Shown: positions 25,786-36,750 of the stretch, one piece after another
Numbering within the stretch: position 1 is the first letter of the stretch
Layout of the letters: each line of letters begins with the position of its first letter
DNA from: Halomonas sp. PR-M31
Lineage (GTDB): Bacteria; Pseudomonadota; Gammaproteobacteria; Pseudomonadales; Halomonadaceae
DNA: 64,000 bases
Assembly (NCBI RefSeq): GCF_001039575.1
Contig: NZ_JIBT01000011.1
Location: 1 to 64,000, forward strand
Direction of reading: 5' to 3'
Notes under the pieces: model-generated
The model's database searches: none
Told to the model about the DNA's origin: nothing
The model's input: only the letters and a program-made list of their open reading frames with translations
Translations under genes and position numbers: made by a program

Positions 25786-26786
25786 TCAACCTCCTTGTTA
25801 TGCAGCGCCTCTGCGGCGCCAAGTAAACCTGTCCAAGGTGCGTTGACCACCCAGACAGGAATGCGCTCATTGTAAGCACTCATGCGTCCTTTGTCGGTGA
25901 ACGCTTCGCGAAAGCGACTGCGTTGCAACCAGTCGATGAGTCGCGGCAAGATCCCACCGCACAGGTATATGCCGCCGTGAGCGCCAATCATCAGGGCCGC
26001 ATCGCCGCAGACATCCCCCAAAATTTTCAGAAAACGCAGCAGTACTTCTTCGGCAAGGGCATCCCCAGCCCGGGCCGCACCGGTCACTTCTGCAGCGGAA
26101 TTATAGCGTGGCGCCTGGGCCGCAAGGTCGGCATGAGCGCGGTACAGGTCAAGCAGCCCTTGGCCACATAGCAAACGCTCCACGGAAACGCGACCGTACT
26201 TCTCTTGAAAATAACCCAACAACTCGCGTTCCCGGTCATCCGTAGGGGCGAAGGTAACATGACCGCCTTCGGTGGGTAGCGGAATCCAGTTGTTCTGGCC
26301 TGGGAAAAGCCCTGCAACGCCGAGCCCGGTTCCGGGCCCTATGATCAGACGGGCGCGATGAGGCTCGCTTGTGCCAGTGTTTATGCTAATCAATTCATCC
26401 GCTAGAAGATGAGGCACGCCCAGAGCCTGAGCAGTGAAGTCGTTAATCACCTTGAACAGCGAAAGGCCTAGCGCGTCTTTCACTCGGCGTTTGGAAAAGC
26501 GCCAAGCGTTGTTGGTCATGCTCACTTCGTCGTCGTGTACCGGACAAGCGAAGGCAAGGCATGCTTCTTGTGGCGCAAGTGCCCCGGCAGCGCCAACCCG
26601 TTTCAGATAGTCACGAATGGCATCTTCCAGTCGGAGATAGTCGGCGCAACGAAGAATTAGAATATGTTCAAGCTCGAAGGAGCCCTGCTTGACCAAAGCA
26701 AAGCGTGCATTGGTACCGCCAATGTCTCCGATCAGTGCCGTTTCAAGCATGTTCGAACGCCTATCTGAGCTCATGTCTGGCTTCAT
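25782..26786 (-). CDS. glk: glucokinase
   Basis: Phosphorylates glucose with ATP. The 334-aa protein has the ATP/sugar-kinase start [48 protein letters not shown] (glucose and phosphate sites), [12 protein letters not shown], and [12 protein letters not shown]. The ATG at 26786 overlaps the edd stop; a second in-frame ATG at 26750 lies closer to the conserved start and may be used. Bacterial hexokinase-IV-like (Glk, PF02685) type. It is in the edd-glk-yeaD-reductase operon. Confidence 0.94.
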   Translation of the reverse strand: MKPDMSSDRRSNMLETALIGDIGGTNARFALVKQGSFELEHILILRCADYLRLEDAIRDYLKRVGAAGALAPQEACLAFACPVHDDEVSMTNNAWRFSKRRVKDALGLSLFKVINDFTAQALGVPHLLADELISINTGTSEPHRARLIIGPGTGLGVAGLFPGQNNWIPLPTEGGHVTFAPTDDRERELLGYFQEKYGRVSVERLLCGQGLLDLYRAHADLAAQAPRYNSAAEVTGAARAGDALAEEVLLRFLKILGDVCGDAALMIGAHGGIYLCGGILPRLIDWLQRSRFREAFTDKGRMSAYNERIPVWVVNAPWTGLLGAAEALHNKEVE

Positions 26787-28638
26787 GCCCGATCGGTGCC
26801 TCTTGCCAGGTCCTGATCCTCAAAGCCGCCAAAGACCGAAGCGCCGTCTTCCGCGCCATTGACCAGTTGACGAAAGCCCGCGAACAGCTCGCGTCCCATG
26901 CCATAACGATAGTGTTCCAGATCCATGACGGTAGCGTCCCTGGCCTGCCATTCCGCCTCGTCTACCACTGCGCTCAGCTCGCCCCTGTCCGCATTCAGGC
27001 GCGCAACGTCGCCTTCACGCAACTTGGCCAAGGGTCCGCCGTCGATGGCCTCCGGGGTCATATGGATGGCAGCGGGCACCTTGCCGGACGCCCCGGACAT
27101 GCGGCCATCCGTCACCAGCGCCACCTGATAGCCGCGATCCTGCAGGACACCCAGATAGGGGGTGAGCTTGTGCAACTCCGGCATGCCGTTGGCTCGTGGG
27201 CCCTGGAAGCGCACTACCACAATGACATCACGGTCGAGCTCGCCCGCATCGAAGGCCGCCTTGACTTCGTTTTGATCGCTGAATAGGCGTACCGGTGCTT
27301 CCACCACACGGTGCTCGGGTTTGACCGCGGACACCTTGATGACACCACGACCCAGGTTGCCGTTGAGCACGGTCAGACCGCCGGTCGGGGAAAATGGCTC
27401 GGAAACCGGGCGTAGAATGTCCAGATCCAGGCTTTGAGTCGGGCCTTGGCGCCATACCAGTCGGCCATCCTCGAGAAAGGGCTCCTGAGTATAGTCAGAT
27501 AGATCGCCGCCGAATACGCAGGAAATGTCCCCATGAATCAACCCGGCATCGAGCAGCTCGCGAATCAAAAAGCTCATGCCGCCGGCCGCCTGGAAGTGAT
27601 TCACATCTGCCTGCCCGTTAGGGTAGATGCGGGTCAGGCTCGGCGTTACGGCGGAAAGCTCGGTAAAATCGTCCCAGGTGAGGGTAAGACCTACCGCCCC
27701 CGCCATGGCAACCAGATGCAGCGTGTGATTGGTGGAGCCGCCGGAGGCGAGCAGCCCGACGACGGCATTGACGATGGCTTTTTCGTCGATCTGCTGCCAG
27801 AACGGCCGATAGCGACCGCCGGGTTCGCTATTGCGAATCGCCTGTTCCGCAGCGTAGCGGGTCAGCGCTTCGCGCAGAGGAGTATTAGGGTTGATAAAGG
27901 AGGCGCCGGGTAGATGCAGCCCCATCATTTCCATCATCAATTGATTGGAATTGGCGGTGCCGTAAAACGTGCAGGTGCCCGGGCTGTGATAGGACTCGGA
28001 TTCGGCTTCGAGCAGTTCGTCACGACCGACCTTGCCCTCGGTATATAGCTGCCGTATGCGGGCCTTCTCGCTGTTGGGAAGTCCGCTGGGCATTGGCCCC
28101 CCAGGAACGAAGATCGTGGGCAAATGACCAAAGCGTGCAGCACCTATGAACAGACCCGGCACGATCTTGTCACAAATACCCAGGAGCAATGCCGCATCGA
28201 ACATATTGTGAGATAGCGCCACGGCGGTAGCATGGCGATGGTGTCGCGAGAAAAGAGCGACAGTTCCATGCCCGGTTGACCTTGGGTCACGCCGTCACAC
28301 ATGGCCGGTACGCCCCCGGCGAACTGCGCAGTGGAGCCCATTTGGCGCGCTGCTTCCTTGATCATTTCAGGAAAGGGAGCCAATGGCTGATGAGCGGAAA
28401 GCATGTCGTTATATGACGAAACTATGCCCAGGTTGGCGCTATTGGTCAGCTTCAACCGATCCTTGTCTTCGCTGCCGCAGGCGGCGAAGCCGTGGGCAAG
28501 GTTGCCGCAGGAAAGTTCACCACGGTGTACACCTTGACGATGCTGATCCTGCATATGGCGTTCATAGCTTGCACGTCGCTCTTGGGAGCGTTCGCGAATG
28601 CGGCGAGTGACCTGAGCGACGGTGGGATGGATGTTCAT
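26783..28638 (-). CDS. edd: 6-phosphogluconate dehydratase (frameshifted)
   Basis: Entner-Doudoroff enzyme making KDPG from 6-phosphogluconate, with a [4Fe-4S] cluster. The N-terminal frame, from the ATG at 28638 with GAGG five bases before, reads [34 protein letters not shown] and [20 protein letters not shown]. It breaks at about 28229-28234. With one base restored (coding ATGGCT for ATGCT) it continues [45 protein letters not shown] and the [16 protein letters not shown] block. About 619 aa in total, full length. All motifs are intact, so the break is probably a sequencing error. It is divergent from gap. Confidence 0.93.
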
Positions 28639-28832
28639 GGAAGCCTCTATCGGTAATTGAGTCGCAATGTGCGTAAACTTAACAAAAAATGAGTTGAACG
28701 TCCCTGGGTTGTGAACCAAATTATAGGTAAATCCTAGGAGTGTTTTCTTGAAATCGCTCCTTGGTCACGGACCGGGACAGCATCATCCGACCTCACTATC
28801 GCTTCATGTTAGCTTGCTGCAGGAGACCCATC

Positions 28833-29834
28833 ATGACGTTACGCATAGCAATCAATGGATTCGGGCGCATTGGCCGCAACGTCGTGCGCGCGCTTTACGA
28901 AAATTTCTATCGCGATCAGGTTCAAGTCGTCGCCATCAACGACCTGAGCGATCCGGAAACGAACGCACGTCTTCTCAAGTATGACAGCGTTCACGGCCTG
29001 TTCGGTTATACGATCGAGCACGACGAGAATTCTCTCAGTGTCGCCGGCGACCGTATCAATATCTATGCCGAACGTGATCCCTCCAAGCTGCCTTGGGCGG
29101 ATCTGGAAATCGATCTGGTCATGGAATGCAGCGGACTTTTCAAGAAGCGCGAGGAAGCCGCAAAACATCTGGATGCCGGTGCGCAATCCGTGCTGATCTC
29201 GGCACCAAGCCCGGATGCAGATGCCATGATCGTTTATGGCGTCAATGAGCATGTGCTCACCGCTGAGCATCGGGTGGTCTCCAATGCCTCTTGTACCACC
29301 AATTGTCTGGCACCAGTTGCCAAGGCGCTACATGAAGGCGTCGGCATCGAAAGCGGTTTGATGACCACGATACATGCCTACACCAACGATCAGAATCTAT
29401 CCGATGCCTATCATAAGGATCCGTTCAGGGCGCGTAGTGCCACCCAGTCAATGATTCCCACCAAGACCGGCGCGGCGGCAGCGGTAGGGCGCGTATTGCC
29501 GGACCTTGAGGGCAAGTTTGACGGCCTGGCGGTGCGGGTGCCGGTAATTAATGTGTCCCTAGTGGATCTGGTGTTCACCGCCAGCCGGGAAACTACCAAG
29601 GAAGAGGTCAACGCAATAGTGGAGGCCGCTGCCGAGCAGTCGCCGATACTTGCGGTCAATGCGCAGCCTCTGGTCTCCATCGACTTCAATCACGATGCCC
29701 ATTCTTCCATCTTTGATACCAATCACACCCGGGTGAGCGGTCGGCTGGTCAAGGTCATGGCCTGGTATGACAATGAATGGGGATTTTCCAATCGTATGCT
29801 GGACACGGCGCTGGCCATGCAGGTAGCCAGGTGA
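28833..29834 (+). CDS. gap: glyceraldehyde-3-phosphate dehydrogenase
   Basis: NAD-dependent glycolytic enzyme, type I. The 333-aa product starts at the ATG 28833, with AGGAG nine bases upstream. It has the Rossmann start [20 protein letters not shown], the catalytic Cys in [48 protein letters not shown] and the C-terminal [17 protein letters not shown]. It is divergent from edd, the same layout as in pseudomonads, where HexR controls both. I could not find a clear HexR palindrome in 28639-28832. It is followed by a terminator at 29879-29901. Confidence 0.95.
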   Translation: MTLRIAINGFGRIGRNVVRALYENFYRDQVQVVAINDLSDPETNARLLKYDSVHGLFGYTIEHDENSLSVAGDRINIYAERDPSKLPWADLEIDLVMECSGLFKKREEAAKHLDAGAQSVLISAPSPDADAMIVYGVNEHVLTAEHRVVSNASCTTNCLAPVAKALHEGVGIESGLMTTIHAYTNDQNLSDAYHKDPFRARSATQSMIPTKTGAAAAVGRVLPDLEGKFDGLAVRVPVINVSLVDLVFTASRETTKEEVNAIVEAAAEQSPILAVNAQPLVSIDFNHDAHSSIFDTNHTRVSGRLVKVMAWYDNEWGFSNRMLDTALAMQVAR

Positions 29835-29878
29835 GTCGGCTGACCTGCTAAAAGCATTTCGGAATGCTTTAGGGTAGA

Positions 29879-29901
29879 GGATACCTTCGGGTATCCTTTT
29901 T
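29879..29901 (+). terminator. intrinsic terminator of gap
   Basis: GGATACC-TTCG-GGTATCC is a perfect seven-pair stem with a TTCG loop, followed by TTTTT. A second hairpin (AAAGCATT-TCGG-AATGCTTT, about 29850-29870) lies just upstream. Confidence 0.9.
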
Positions 29902-30245
29902 CTATTGGCACGCCCTATGGATTACGGCTTTGAGATTCACTATCATTCGAAGCCATCTCGACGGTCGACCAAGTGTCGAGGTTGATCGCTGTTCCAGCTC
30001 TATCCTTGTGTGCGATGCTCTGTCACTATGTTATTGCTAATCATAGTTAGCCGCATTTCTGGTTATCGATGATGTCGTATTTGATAGTGATGCCAACATT
30101 TCGCACCATCTAAATAATACGCTGGCGTCTTAATAGTTCATCATTATTAGCAGATTACGCTATCAGCGTGGGTATCGTCGACAATATCATTGGCCACATG
30201 CGTGAACGTGACGTCTGTGAATAAACGTTCAGGGATCATATAAGC
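29902..30245. other. intergenic region, no gene seen
   Basis: About 340 bases between the gap terminator and the diguanylate cyclase gene, becoming AT-rich after 30010. No ORF with a ribosome binding site, tRNA or clear repeat. The promoter of the downstream gene should lie in its last 150 bases, but I see no strong consensus pair. Confidence 0.5.
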
Positions 30246-31919
30246 ATGTCTTCTTCTTTGCTGAAGCTCCCGACGGCAGCGCTCGACAAGTTGTTGCAAG
30301 TTGTCCCGGCGGTGATTTATGCCACGAACGTCGATTGGTGGCAGGGACGGCTGCACTATGCCTGTCAAGGTATCGAGCCCCTATGCGGGCTTGGCCGTGA
30401 TGTGCTTGAAGCCGAGCCGGAGCGCTGGCTGGCGCTGCTGACCGAGGAGTCGCGTCACCGCGCCCAGGCGAGACTGAAGCATGCCATCGATACAGACTGC
30501 GAGCGCGTATCCCTCAACTACACCTTGCAAACGTCTCAGGGTGAGTGGCGTCATCTTCAAGACGACATCATCCTGCATCGCAATGAGTCCGATAAGGTCA
30601 CGGAGCTGGTCGGCTCATTGGTCGATGTCACCAAGCGTCAGACCCTGCTTGGGCGCTTCGAGGAGTTGAGCGACCAGCTTCCTGGCGCCTTGTACCAATG
30701 TCGTTTGAGCACGAATGGGCGTTTGACCTTTCCCCTGGTGAGCTCCGGGGCAAAGCGGCTGTTCGGTATGTCTCCAGCGGCACTCGTCGAAAGTGCGGAA
30801 GAAGCCATCGGCCGCGTGCATCCGGACGATACCGAGACGTTATGGCGCAACATTCAGCGTAGTGCGCTGCGCTTGAGTGTCTGGCGCTGCGAGTTTCGCT
30901 ATCGTCATCCCCATGGCTATCAGCTCTGGGTGTCCGGCCATGCAACGCCGCAGCGGGAAGCGGACGGCAGCGTGCTATGGCATGGCTTTTGTGAAGACGT
31001 CACCCTTCATAAACAGGCTCAGCTGGCCCTCATCGAAAGCGAGCGACGCTATCGGTTCATCATCGAGCAGGTAAGCGACTTGATCATGCTGTTCGACTCC
31101 GATGGCGTCTGTCGTTTCGCATCTCCATCGATAGAAACCATGCTGGGCTACACTGCAGAGGATCTTTACGGTCGGGCGCTGATCGAGCTGCTGCCCCCGG
31201 ATGATGCGCCGCGGATACAGCGACGGCTGCACGAAGCGTCGTGTCAGGGTAAGGGCCAGCAGCTTGAGCTGCGGGTGCGTCACTGTCAGGGCCATTATGT
31301 ATGGCTGGAAATCAGCTGCTCACCCTATGTCAGCCCGCTGACCAATCGCTACGAGTGGATTCTGGGGGTGGTGCGTGATGTAACTACCCGCAAGCTGCGG
31401 GAAATGAAGCTGCACGAGATGTCCACTACCGACAGTTTGACCGGGGCGCTCAATCGTCGAGCGTTCATGGACTGTATCGAAACGGAGATCAACGCCGCCG
31501 ATGCCATGCCCTCGCGTCTGTCCTTGGTGATCTTCGATATCGACAACTTCAAGGCAATCAACGATACCCATGGTCACGCTGCCGGGGATCTGGTGTTGGC
31601 AAGCCTTGGCGATATCTGCCGCAGGACACTGCGCTCCCATGATGTTTTCGGACGCATCGGCGGGGAGGAGTTCGCGTTGGTGCTAAGCGGCCATGCCCTT
31701 CATGAAGCCGCCAAACTGGCAGAGCGGCTACGCCAGGAGTTCGAGGAAACCCGAGTCGAATTCTATGGTCAGTGGCTGAATTTTACCGTCAGCTTCGGCA
31801 TTGCCGAGCGGCACGATATGGAAACACTCGAAGCCTTGATGCACCGGGCGGATATGGGACTCTACGCGGCCAAGCGCGGAGGGCGTAACCGCGTTCATCA
31901 GGCCCTCTGCGATGAATAG
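30246..31919 (+). CDS. PAS-sensor diguanylate cyclase
   Basis: A 557-aa soluble signalling protein that makes c-di-GMP. About three PAS-type modules occupy residues 10-395: FEELSDQLPGALYQCRLS, then YRFIIEQVSDLIMLFDSDG with GYTAEDLYGRALIELLPPDD, and the PAC-like ILGVVRDVTTRKLREMKLHE. A GGDEF domain follows: DSLTGALNRRAF, FDIDNFKAINDTHGHAAGD and the active site GGEEF at 472-476. The inhibitory I-site RSHD (463-466) lies five residues before it, so product feedback is expected. No membrane helices. No EAL domain, so synthesis only. It appears to be monocistronic; the signal sensed is unknown. Confidence 0.93.
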   Translation: MSSSLLKLPTAALDKLLQVVPAVIYATNVDWWQGRLHYACQGIEPLCGLGRDVLEAEPERWLALLTEESRHRAQARLKHAIDTDCERVSLNYTLQTSQGEWRHLQDDIILHRNESDKVTELVGSLVDVTKRQTLLGRFEELSDQLPGALYQCRLSTNGRLTFPLVSSGAKRLFGMSPAALVESAEEAIGRVHPDDTETLWRNIQRSALRLSVWRCEFRYRHPHGYQLWVSGHATPQREADGSVLWHGFCEDVTLHKQAQLALIESERRYRFIIEQVSDLIMLFDSDGVCRFASPSIETMLGYTAEDLYGRALIELLPPDDAPRIQRRLHEASCQGKGQQLELRVRHCQGHYVWLEISCSPYVSPLTNRYEWILGVVRDVTTRKLREMKLHEMSTTDSLTGALNRRAFMDCIETEINAADAMPSRLSLVIFDIDNFKAINDTHGHAAGDLVLASLGDICRRTLRSHDVFGRIGGEEFALVLSGHALHEAAKLAERLRQEFEETRVEFYGQWLNFTVSFGIAERHDMETLEALMHRADMGLYAAKRGGRNRVHQALCDE

Positions 31920-32026
31920 AGAAAAGGTGTGGCAAGACTGAATGACCGCGGAGACATCAACTCGTCCATGAGCCCCATGGCAAGCCATGCTATGGTAAAA
32001 ACAAAGATAAACAAGGAGGCTCTGGC

Positions 32027-32881
32027 ATGCGGATACTTTTTATACTGTTCTGGCTGCTAGGGGGCACAATGACGAGTGTCGCCATGGCACAGACTCAAAC
32101 ATCGCCCGTGGATATGGAACTCAAGACAAACATCAAGACGGGGCCCGAGGTCAAAGGAGAGTCTTTCACCTATTCGACAGGCGGCGAGACCTACGAAGGT
32201 TATCTGGCACGCAACGCCAATGACGATGAGCCTCGCCCCGCAGTGATCCTGGTGCACGAATGGTGGGGGTTGAACGACTATACCCGGGCCCGGGCCGATC
32301 AGCTTGCCGCCTTGGGCTTCGTGGCGCTGGCCGTGGACATGTATGGAGACGGTCAGATAGCCACTCACCCGGATGAAGCCGGCATGTTTTCGAGCCAGGT
32401 CATGAAGGATTGGCCATCGGCTCGGGCGCGACTCGAAGCGGCCATGGCCAGTCTGCGCGAAAGCCCCTGGGTGGATAAGGACAAAGGCATGGCGGCTATG
32501 GGCTATTGTTTCGGCGGTGGGGTGGTCATGAACATGGCCCTTTCCGGCATGCCCATCAAAGCGGCGATCAGCTTTCATGGTAGTCCTACCCAAGCGGCCT
32601 CTAATCCTCAGGCTTTCGAAGGTGTTGTAAAGATTTACAACGGCGCCCAGGATCCGCTGGTCAAGCGAGAAGATTTAACGGCGATGGCTCAGGCACTCGG
32701 TGCCCAGGGCGCACAGGTCGAGATCATCAATTATCCCGGGGCCACTCATGGTTTCACCAACCCCGGGGCGGATAAGGCGGCAGAACAGTTCGACCTACCA
32801 CTCGCCTATGATGCCGCCGCAGACGCGGCTTCCTGGCAGGCCGCCTTACTGACCCTGGACAAGGTCTTGAACGGCAACTGA
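32027..32881 (+). CDS. secreted dienelactone hydrolase family protein
   Basis: A 284-aa alpha/beta hydrolase with a signal peptide (ILFILFWLLGGTMTSVAMAQ), so periplasmic. Motifs: AVILVHEWWGLNDYTRARAD, FVALAVDMYGDGQIA, the nucleophile Cys in MGYCFGGGVVMNMAL, acidic residue in YNGAQDPLVK, and the His in PGATHGFTNPGAD. These are the Cys-Asp-His triad of the family. Its substrate is not known; secretion is unusual for classical dienelactone hydrolases of aromatic pathways, so it is likely a general esterase. An AAGGAGG lies before the start. The DUF482 gene begins 23 bases downstream. Confidence 0.9.
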   Translation: MRILFILFWLLGGTMTSVAMAQTQTSPVDMELKTNIKTGPEVKGESFTYSTGGETYEGYLARNANDDEPRPAVILVHEWWGLNDYTRARADQLAALGFVALAVDMYGDGQIATHPDEAGMFSSQVMKDWPSARARLEAAMASLRESPWVDKDKGMAAMGYCFGGGVVMNMALSGMPIKAAISFHGSPTQAASNPQAFEGVVKIYNGAQDPLVKREDLTAMAQALGAQGAQVEIINYPGATHGFTNPGADKAAEQFDLPLAYDAAADAASWQAALLTLDKVLNGN

Positions 32882-32904
32882 TAGGCGCTACGTCAGGAGA
32901 AAAG

Positions 32905-34068
32905 ATGCGCTTCGAGGTACACAGTATTGCCTCCATGGAGGCTGTACCTGCAATGCAATGGAATGCGTTGATCGATGCCGACCAGCCTTTTTTGCGCCAT
33001 GAATTTCTGCATGCGCTAGAGGCCTCTGGGGCGGTGACATCCGCTACCGGTTGGACACCGGCGCATTTACTGGTCTGGCAAGATGACGTTTTGGTAGCGG
33101 CGATGCCGCGCTACTACAAGCGCCATTCCCGAGGCGAGTATGTGTTCGACTGGTCCTGGGCGGACGCTTGGGAACGAGCCGGCGGCGATTACTATCCAAA
33201 GGCATTGACGGCGATCCCGTACACACCGGCGCCGGGCACGCGAACGGCCATCAGTACGCGGGTCGAAAACCCCGATGCCGTGTTTGCGGCTCTGGCGGAA
33301 CATTGCTGCGACGAGAGTCTTTCAAGCTGGCATCTACTGTTCGCCGAGGACAAAGAGGTCGATGCCTGGAAAACCGCAGTGCCTGAGCTGATCGAACGCC
33401 GGGGAGTACAGTTCCAGTGGCAGGATTCAGGGTTTGGCAATTTCGATGGATTTCTTGCCAGCATGAGCTCCAAACGGCGCAAGGAAATTCGGCGTGAACG
33501 TAGGCGTGTCGGGGAGCAGGGAATTACGCTTTCTCGCCTGACCGGCGACGAGATCGACCCGGCGGCACTTGCACATTTCTACCGCTGCTATCAGATGACC
33601 TATATAGAGCGCGGTCAGCGGCCTTATCTCCCCTTTGATTTCTTCCAGCGCTTGCGACGGACCTTACCCGAGACATTGGTGTTGATTCAGGCGCGAGTGG
33701 AAGGGCAGCCAATTGCGTCAGCGCTTTGCCTGCAAGGTGACAAGACCTTGTATGGCCGTTACTGGGGCAGCGAAGTGGAAGCGGACTGCCTGCATTTTGA
33801 AACCTGTTACTACCAGGGCATCGAGCACTGCCTGACGAACGGACTAACTCGATTCGACCCGGGTACCCAAGGCGAGCACAAGTTAACGCGAGGCTTTGCT
33901 CCGAGGCAGCTGCGTTCCTTGCACTATATTGCCAATCCGGACTTTCGTCGTGCCGTTGCGCATTTCTGCGCGCAGGAACGCACTCATATCGAGTCGTACT
34001 ACCGTCACGCCCAAAAGCGATTACCGTTCCGACACGAAGTGACCATTTCTCAACGAGAATCGTCATGA
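32905..34068 (+). CDS. DUF482/FemAB-like GNAT-fold protein
   Basis: A 387-aa soluble protein of the DUF482 group, which have a double GNAT (FemAB-like) fold. Motifs: QPFLRHEFLHALEASGAV, MPRYYKRHSRGEYVFDWSW, DYYPKALTAIPYTPAPG, SSKRRKEIRRERRRV, and TRFDPGTQGEHKLTRGFAP. Proteins of this type are annotated as peptidogalycan biosynthesis or N-acyltransferase, but the activity is not established. Its stop overlaps the antiporter start (ATGA at 34065), suggesting coupling. Confidence 0.85.
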   Translation: MRFEVHSIASMEAVPAMQWNALIDADQPFLRHEFLHALEASGAVTSATGWTPAHLLVWQDDVLVAAMPRYYKRHSRGEYVFDWSWADAWERAGGDYYPKALTAIPYTPAPGTRTAISTRVENPDAVFAALAEHCCDESLSSWHLLFAEDKEVDAWKTAVPELIERRGVQFQWQDSGFGNFDGFLASMSSKRRKEIRRERRRVGEQGITLSRLTGDEIDPAALAHFYRCYQMTYIERGQRPYLPFDFFQRLRRTLPETLVLIQARVEGQPIASALCLQGDKTLYGRYWGSEVEADCLHFETCYYQGIEHCLTNGLTRFDPGTQGEHKLTRGFAPRQLRSLHYIANPDFRRAVAHFCAQERTHIESYYRHAQKRLPFRHEVTISQRESS

Positions 34069-35884
34069 GCTTTTCGCTCGAAGCGGCGGTGCTACTGGGG
34101 GTTGCGATCGTCGCTGTACCGCTGTTTCAGCGGCTGGGGCTGGGCTCCATTCTGGGCTATTTGAGTGCTGGGCTGTTGCTGGGCCCTTCGGTGACGGGGT
34201 TCATTGCCGAGCCCGAGTCCGTGCTGCGCTTTGCCGAATTCGGCGTGGTCATGCTGTTGTTCATCATCGGTCTTTCCCTCGAGCCTTCTCGGCTATGGAC
34301 CATGCGCAAGCGTCTTTTCGGTCTGGGTAGCCTGCAGCTGCTGCCTGCGGCGCGTTACTGACCCCCATCGGGCTGATGCTGGATCTGACCCTGGAGGTGT
34401 CGATTCTACTGGGCTTGACCCTTGCGCTATCCTCCACGGCCTTTGCCCTACAGGTGCTCAACGCACGCCAACAGCTGACGTCCCCTCACGGCCAAACGGC
34501 CTTTTCGATCTTGCTTTTTCAGGACCTGGCGGTCATTCCCCTATTGGCAGCCTTGCCACTGGTCGCCGGCGGCACGAGTCTTTCCTTCGGAGAATCCCTG
34601 CTTCTGGTACTGCGTGCCGCAGCGACCGTAGGCGCCGCCATCGTGTTTGGCAGGCTGATATTCCCTCGGGTACTGGCATTGGTAGCGCGCAGTGAGGTGA
34701 GTGAAACCTTTACCGCGGCAGCCTTGTTTCTGGTATTGGGAATGGCTCTGGTAATGGAGTGGGCGGGGCTCTCCATGGCCCTTGGTGCGTTTCTGGGCGG
34801 CGTGCTGCTGGCAGATACCGTTTATCGCCATGAATTGGAAGCCAACATCGAACCCTTCAAGGGTCTGTTGCTTGGCCTGTTCTTCATTGCCGTGGGCATG
34901 TCGGTGAATATGGCCCTGGTTTTCGACAATATAGGATGGGTGCTCGCCATCACGCTGCTGACCCTGGCAGGAAAGCTTGTCGTCGTCGCTATCGTCGGCT
35001 TGATCGCGCGACTGCCTCATCCGGAAATCCCCCGTCTGGCAACGGTTATCGCCCAAGGCGGCGAATTCGATTTCGTGTTGTTGACGGCTGGCGTCAGCAT
35101 CGGAATATTCGAGCAGCGCATCGCCAGTCTGTGTATCGCGGCGGTCACTCTTTCCATGGCGCTGACGCCGTTTCTTTATCAAATCGGCGAAAGACTGGGA
35201 GATCGTCTCAAGCAAAAACAGCCCTACGATGGCAATTTTGGCGACGATTCGCCCACGGTCTTGATTGCAGGACTAGGCCGCTTTGGGCAGATGGTGGCCC
35301 GGGTGCTCAAGTCCCAGAACCTGAACTTCACGGCCCTCGATCCGAATATTACCCAGGTGGAGTTCATCCGCCGCTTCGGTTCACGCATTTACTATGCAGA
35401 CGCCACTCGTCTGGATCTGTTGCGTTCAGCAGGGGCCGAGCAGGCCAAGGTCCTGGTGATTGCCGTGGATGATGAAGAAGCCGCCCTGCGCATTGCGCGT
35501 CAGGCTCGGGATCATTTCCCACATCTTCAGGTGTTTGCCCGGGCGCGTAATCGTCATCACGCCTGGCAGCTGATGGAGCTGGGTGCCAAGGCCGTGGTAC
35601 GCGAAACCTTTGCTGCCAGCATGGAGATGAGCAGTGAGGTGCTCAAGAGCATGGGCTATCCTAGCTCCAATGCCCTGGATGCGGTGCGCACCTTTCGCGA
35701 GTTCGACAATCAACTGTTCAAGGATTCCTACAAGCATCGCCATGATATATCGGCACTTGTCGCCGACGACAAGGCAGCCATGGCGGAATTGCAGTCCCTG
35801 TTTCAGAAGGGGCAAGTCAAGCAATCAAAGGTGTCGAAACGCCACAAGAAAGAAACGGAGCAGCAAGAGAATCTCTCGGAGTAA
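34065..35884 (+). CDS. CPA2 cation:proton antiporter with RCK domain, Kef-type (frameshifted)
   Basis: Integral membrane K+ or Na+/H+ antiporter. The first frame encodes helices 1-3 (LGYLSAGLLLGPSVTGFI; FGVVMLLFIIGLSLEPSRLW) and ends after GLGSLQLL. With one base restored at about 34340-34346 it continues ACGALLTPIGLMLDLTLEV into the remaining helices (SSTAFALQVLNARQQL; GLLLGLFFIAVGMSVNMAL). A cytosolic TrkA-N/RCK domain follows from about residue 400 (VLIAGLGRFGQMVARVLK; RIYYADATRLDLLRSAGA). About 606 aa reconstructed, the KefB/KefC length. No KefF/KefG partner is next to it. The C-terminus is lysine-rich. The break is likely a sequencing deletion. Confidence 0.88.
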
Positions 35885-35905
35885 GGACGTCGAAGGAGAA
35901 GGAAT

Positions 35906-36742
35906 ATGGCTCCCAGCCACTGGCGCGAACGTCTCGGCGCATTGGATGTCGTTGCTAGGGGTGAATTGATGCCCCTGTCCGGTGGCGATAGCGCCCGGGT
36001 CTGGCAGTTGGAGTCCGTCCGGGGGCGAGTGGTCGTCAAGCAGGATGATCCCGCTCGCCTGGTTGAAGAGTCCAATGGTTTGCGCGCATTGCATGCCGCC
36101 GGAACATCGCTGATCGTTCCCGAAGTGCTGGGTCTCGATAATGACATACTGGTCATGGAAGCCCTTGATACGGTATCGAGTGGTCAACGGCTCGAGCAGC
36201 AGCTTGGAACAGGCCTACGGGAACTCCACGAGGTAAGTGGCACGACTCATGGGTGGGAGCGCAACAACGCCTGTGGCCCGACGCCTCAGGACAATACGCC
36301 CTGTGCCGACGGGCGTATTTTTCAACGTGAACGGCGCCTGTTGCCGCTAGGCCAGGCCTGCGCCGATAAAGGCTTGCTTAAAAAGAATACCCTCGAGAGA
36401 TTGACTCGCATCGCCGAGGGTCTCGAAAGCTGGTTGCCGAATGCACGGCCTAGCCTGGTACACGGGGATCTGTGGTCCGGTAATGTGCTTTACACCCGCA
36501 AAGGCCCAGCCATCATCGATCCAGCGGTCTATCGTCACTATCCCGAGGTGGATCTCGCCATGCTGACCCTGTTCGGATCGCCGTCTGCTGTCTTCTTTGA
36601 AGCCTATTGGGACGGGAAACGTCCTGACGACTGGCCCCGGCGGCAAGGGTTGTTTCAACTTTATCCGCTGCTCAATCATCTACTGCTCTTCGGCGCCGGC
36701 TATCATGGCGCCGTGGAACGCAGGATCGACGAACTTGATTGA
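35906..36742 (+). CDS. fructosamine kinase family protein
   Basis: A 278-aa kinase of the FN3K/ketoamine-3-kinase family, which phosphorylates Amadori products so that they fall off glycated proteins. Visible motifs: MPLSGGDSARVWQLE (ATP loop), VVVKQDDPARLVEES (Lys), LGTGLRELHEVSGTTHGWERN, the catalytic SLVHGDLWSGNVLYT and metal-binding IIDPAVYRHYPEVDLAM, then FFEAYW. Typical length. It follows the antiporter by 21 bases, so it is probably in the same operon, and converges on the TetR gene. Confidence 0.93.
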   Translation: MAPSHWRERLGALDVVARGELMPLSGGDSARVWQLESVRGRVVVKQDDPARLVEESNGLRALHAAGTSLIVPEVLGLDNDILVMEALDTVSSGQRLEQQLGTGLRELHEVSGTTHGWERNNACGPTPQDNTPCADGRIFQRERRLLPLGQACADKGLLKKNTLERLTRIAEGLESWLPNARPSLVHGDLWSGNVLYTRKGPAIIDPAVYRHYPEVDLAMLTLFGSPSAVFFEAYWDGKRPDDWPRRQGLFQLYPLLNHLLLFGAGYHGAVERRIDELD

Positions 36743-36750
36743 ATATTCGA

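Noticed and set aside
28639-28832. HexR operator between edd and gap
   Set aside because: Expected from pseudomonads, but I found no convincing TGTA-AT-rich-TACA palindrome here.
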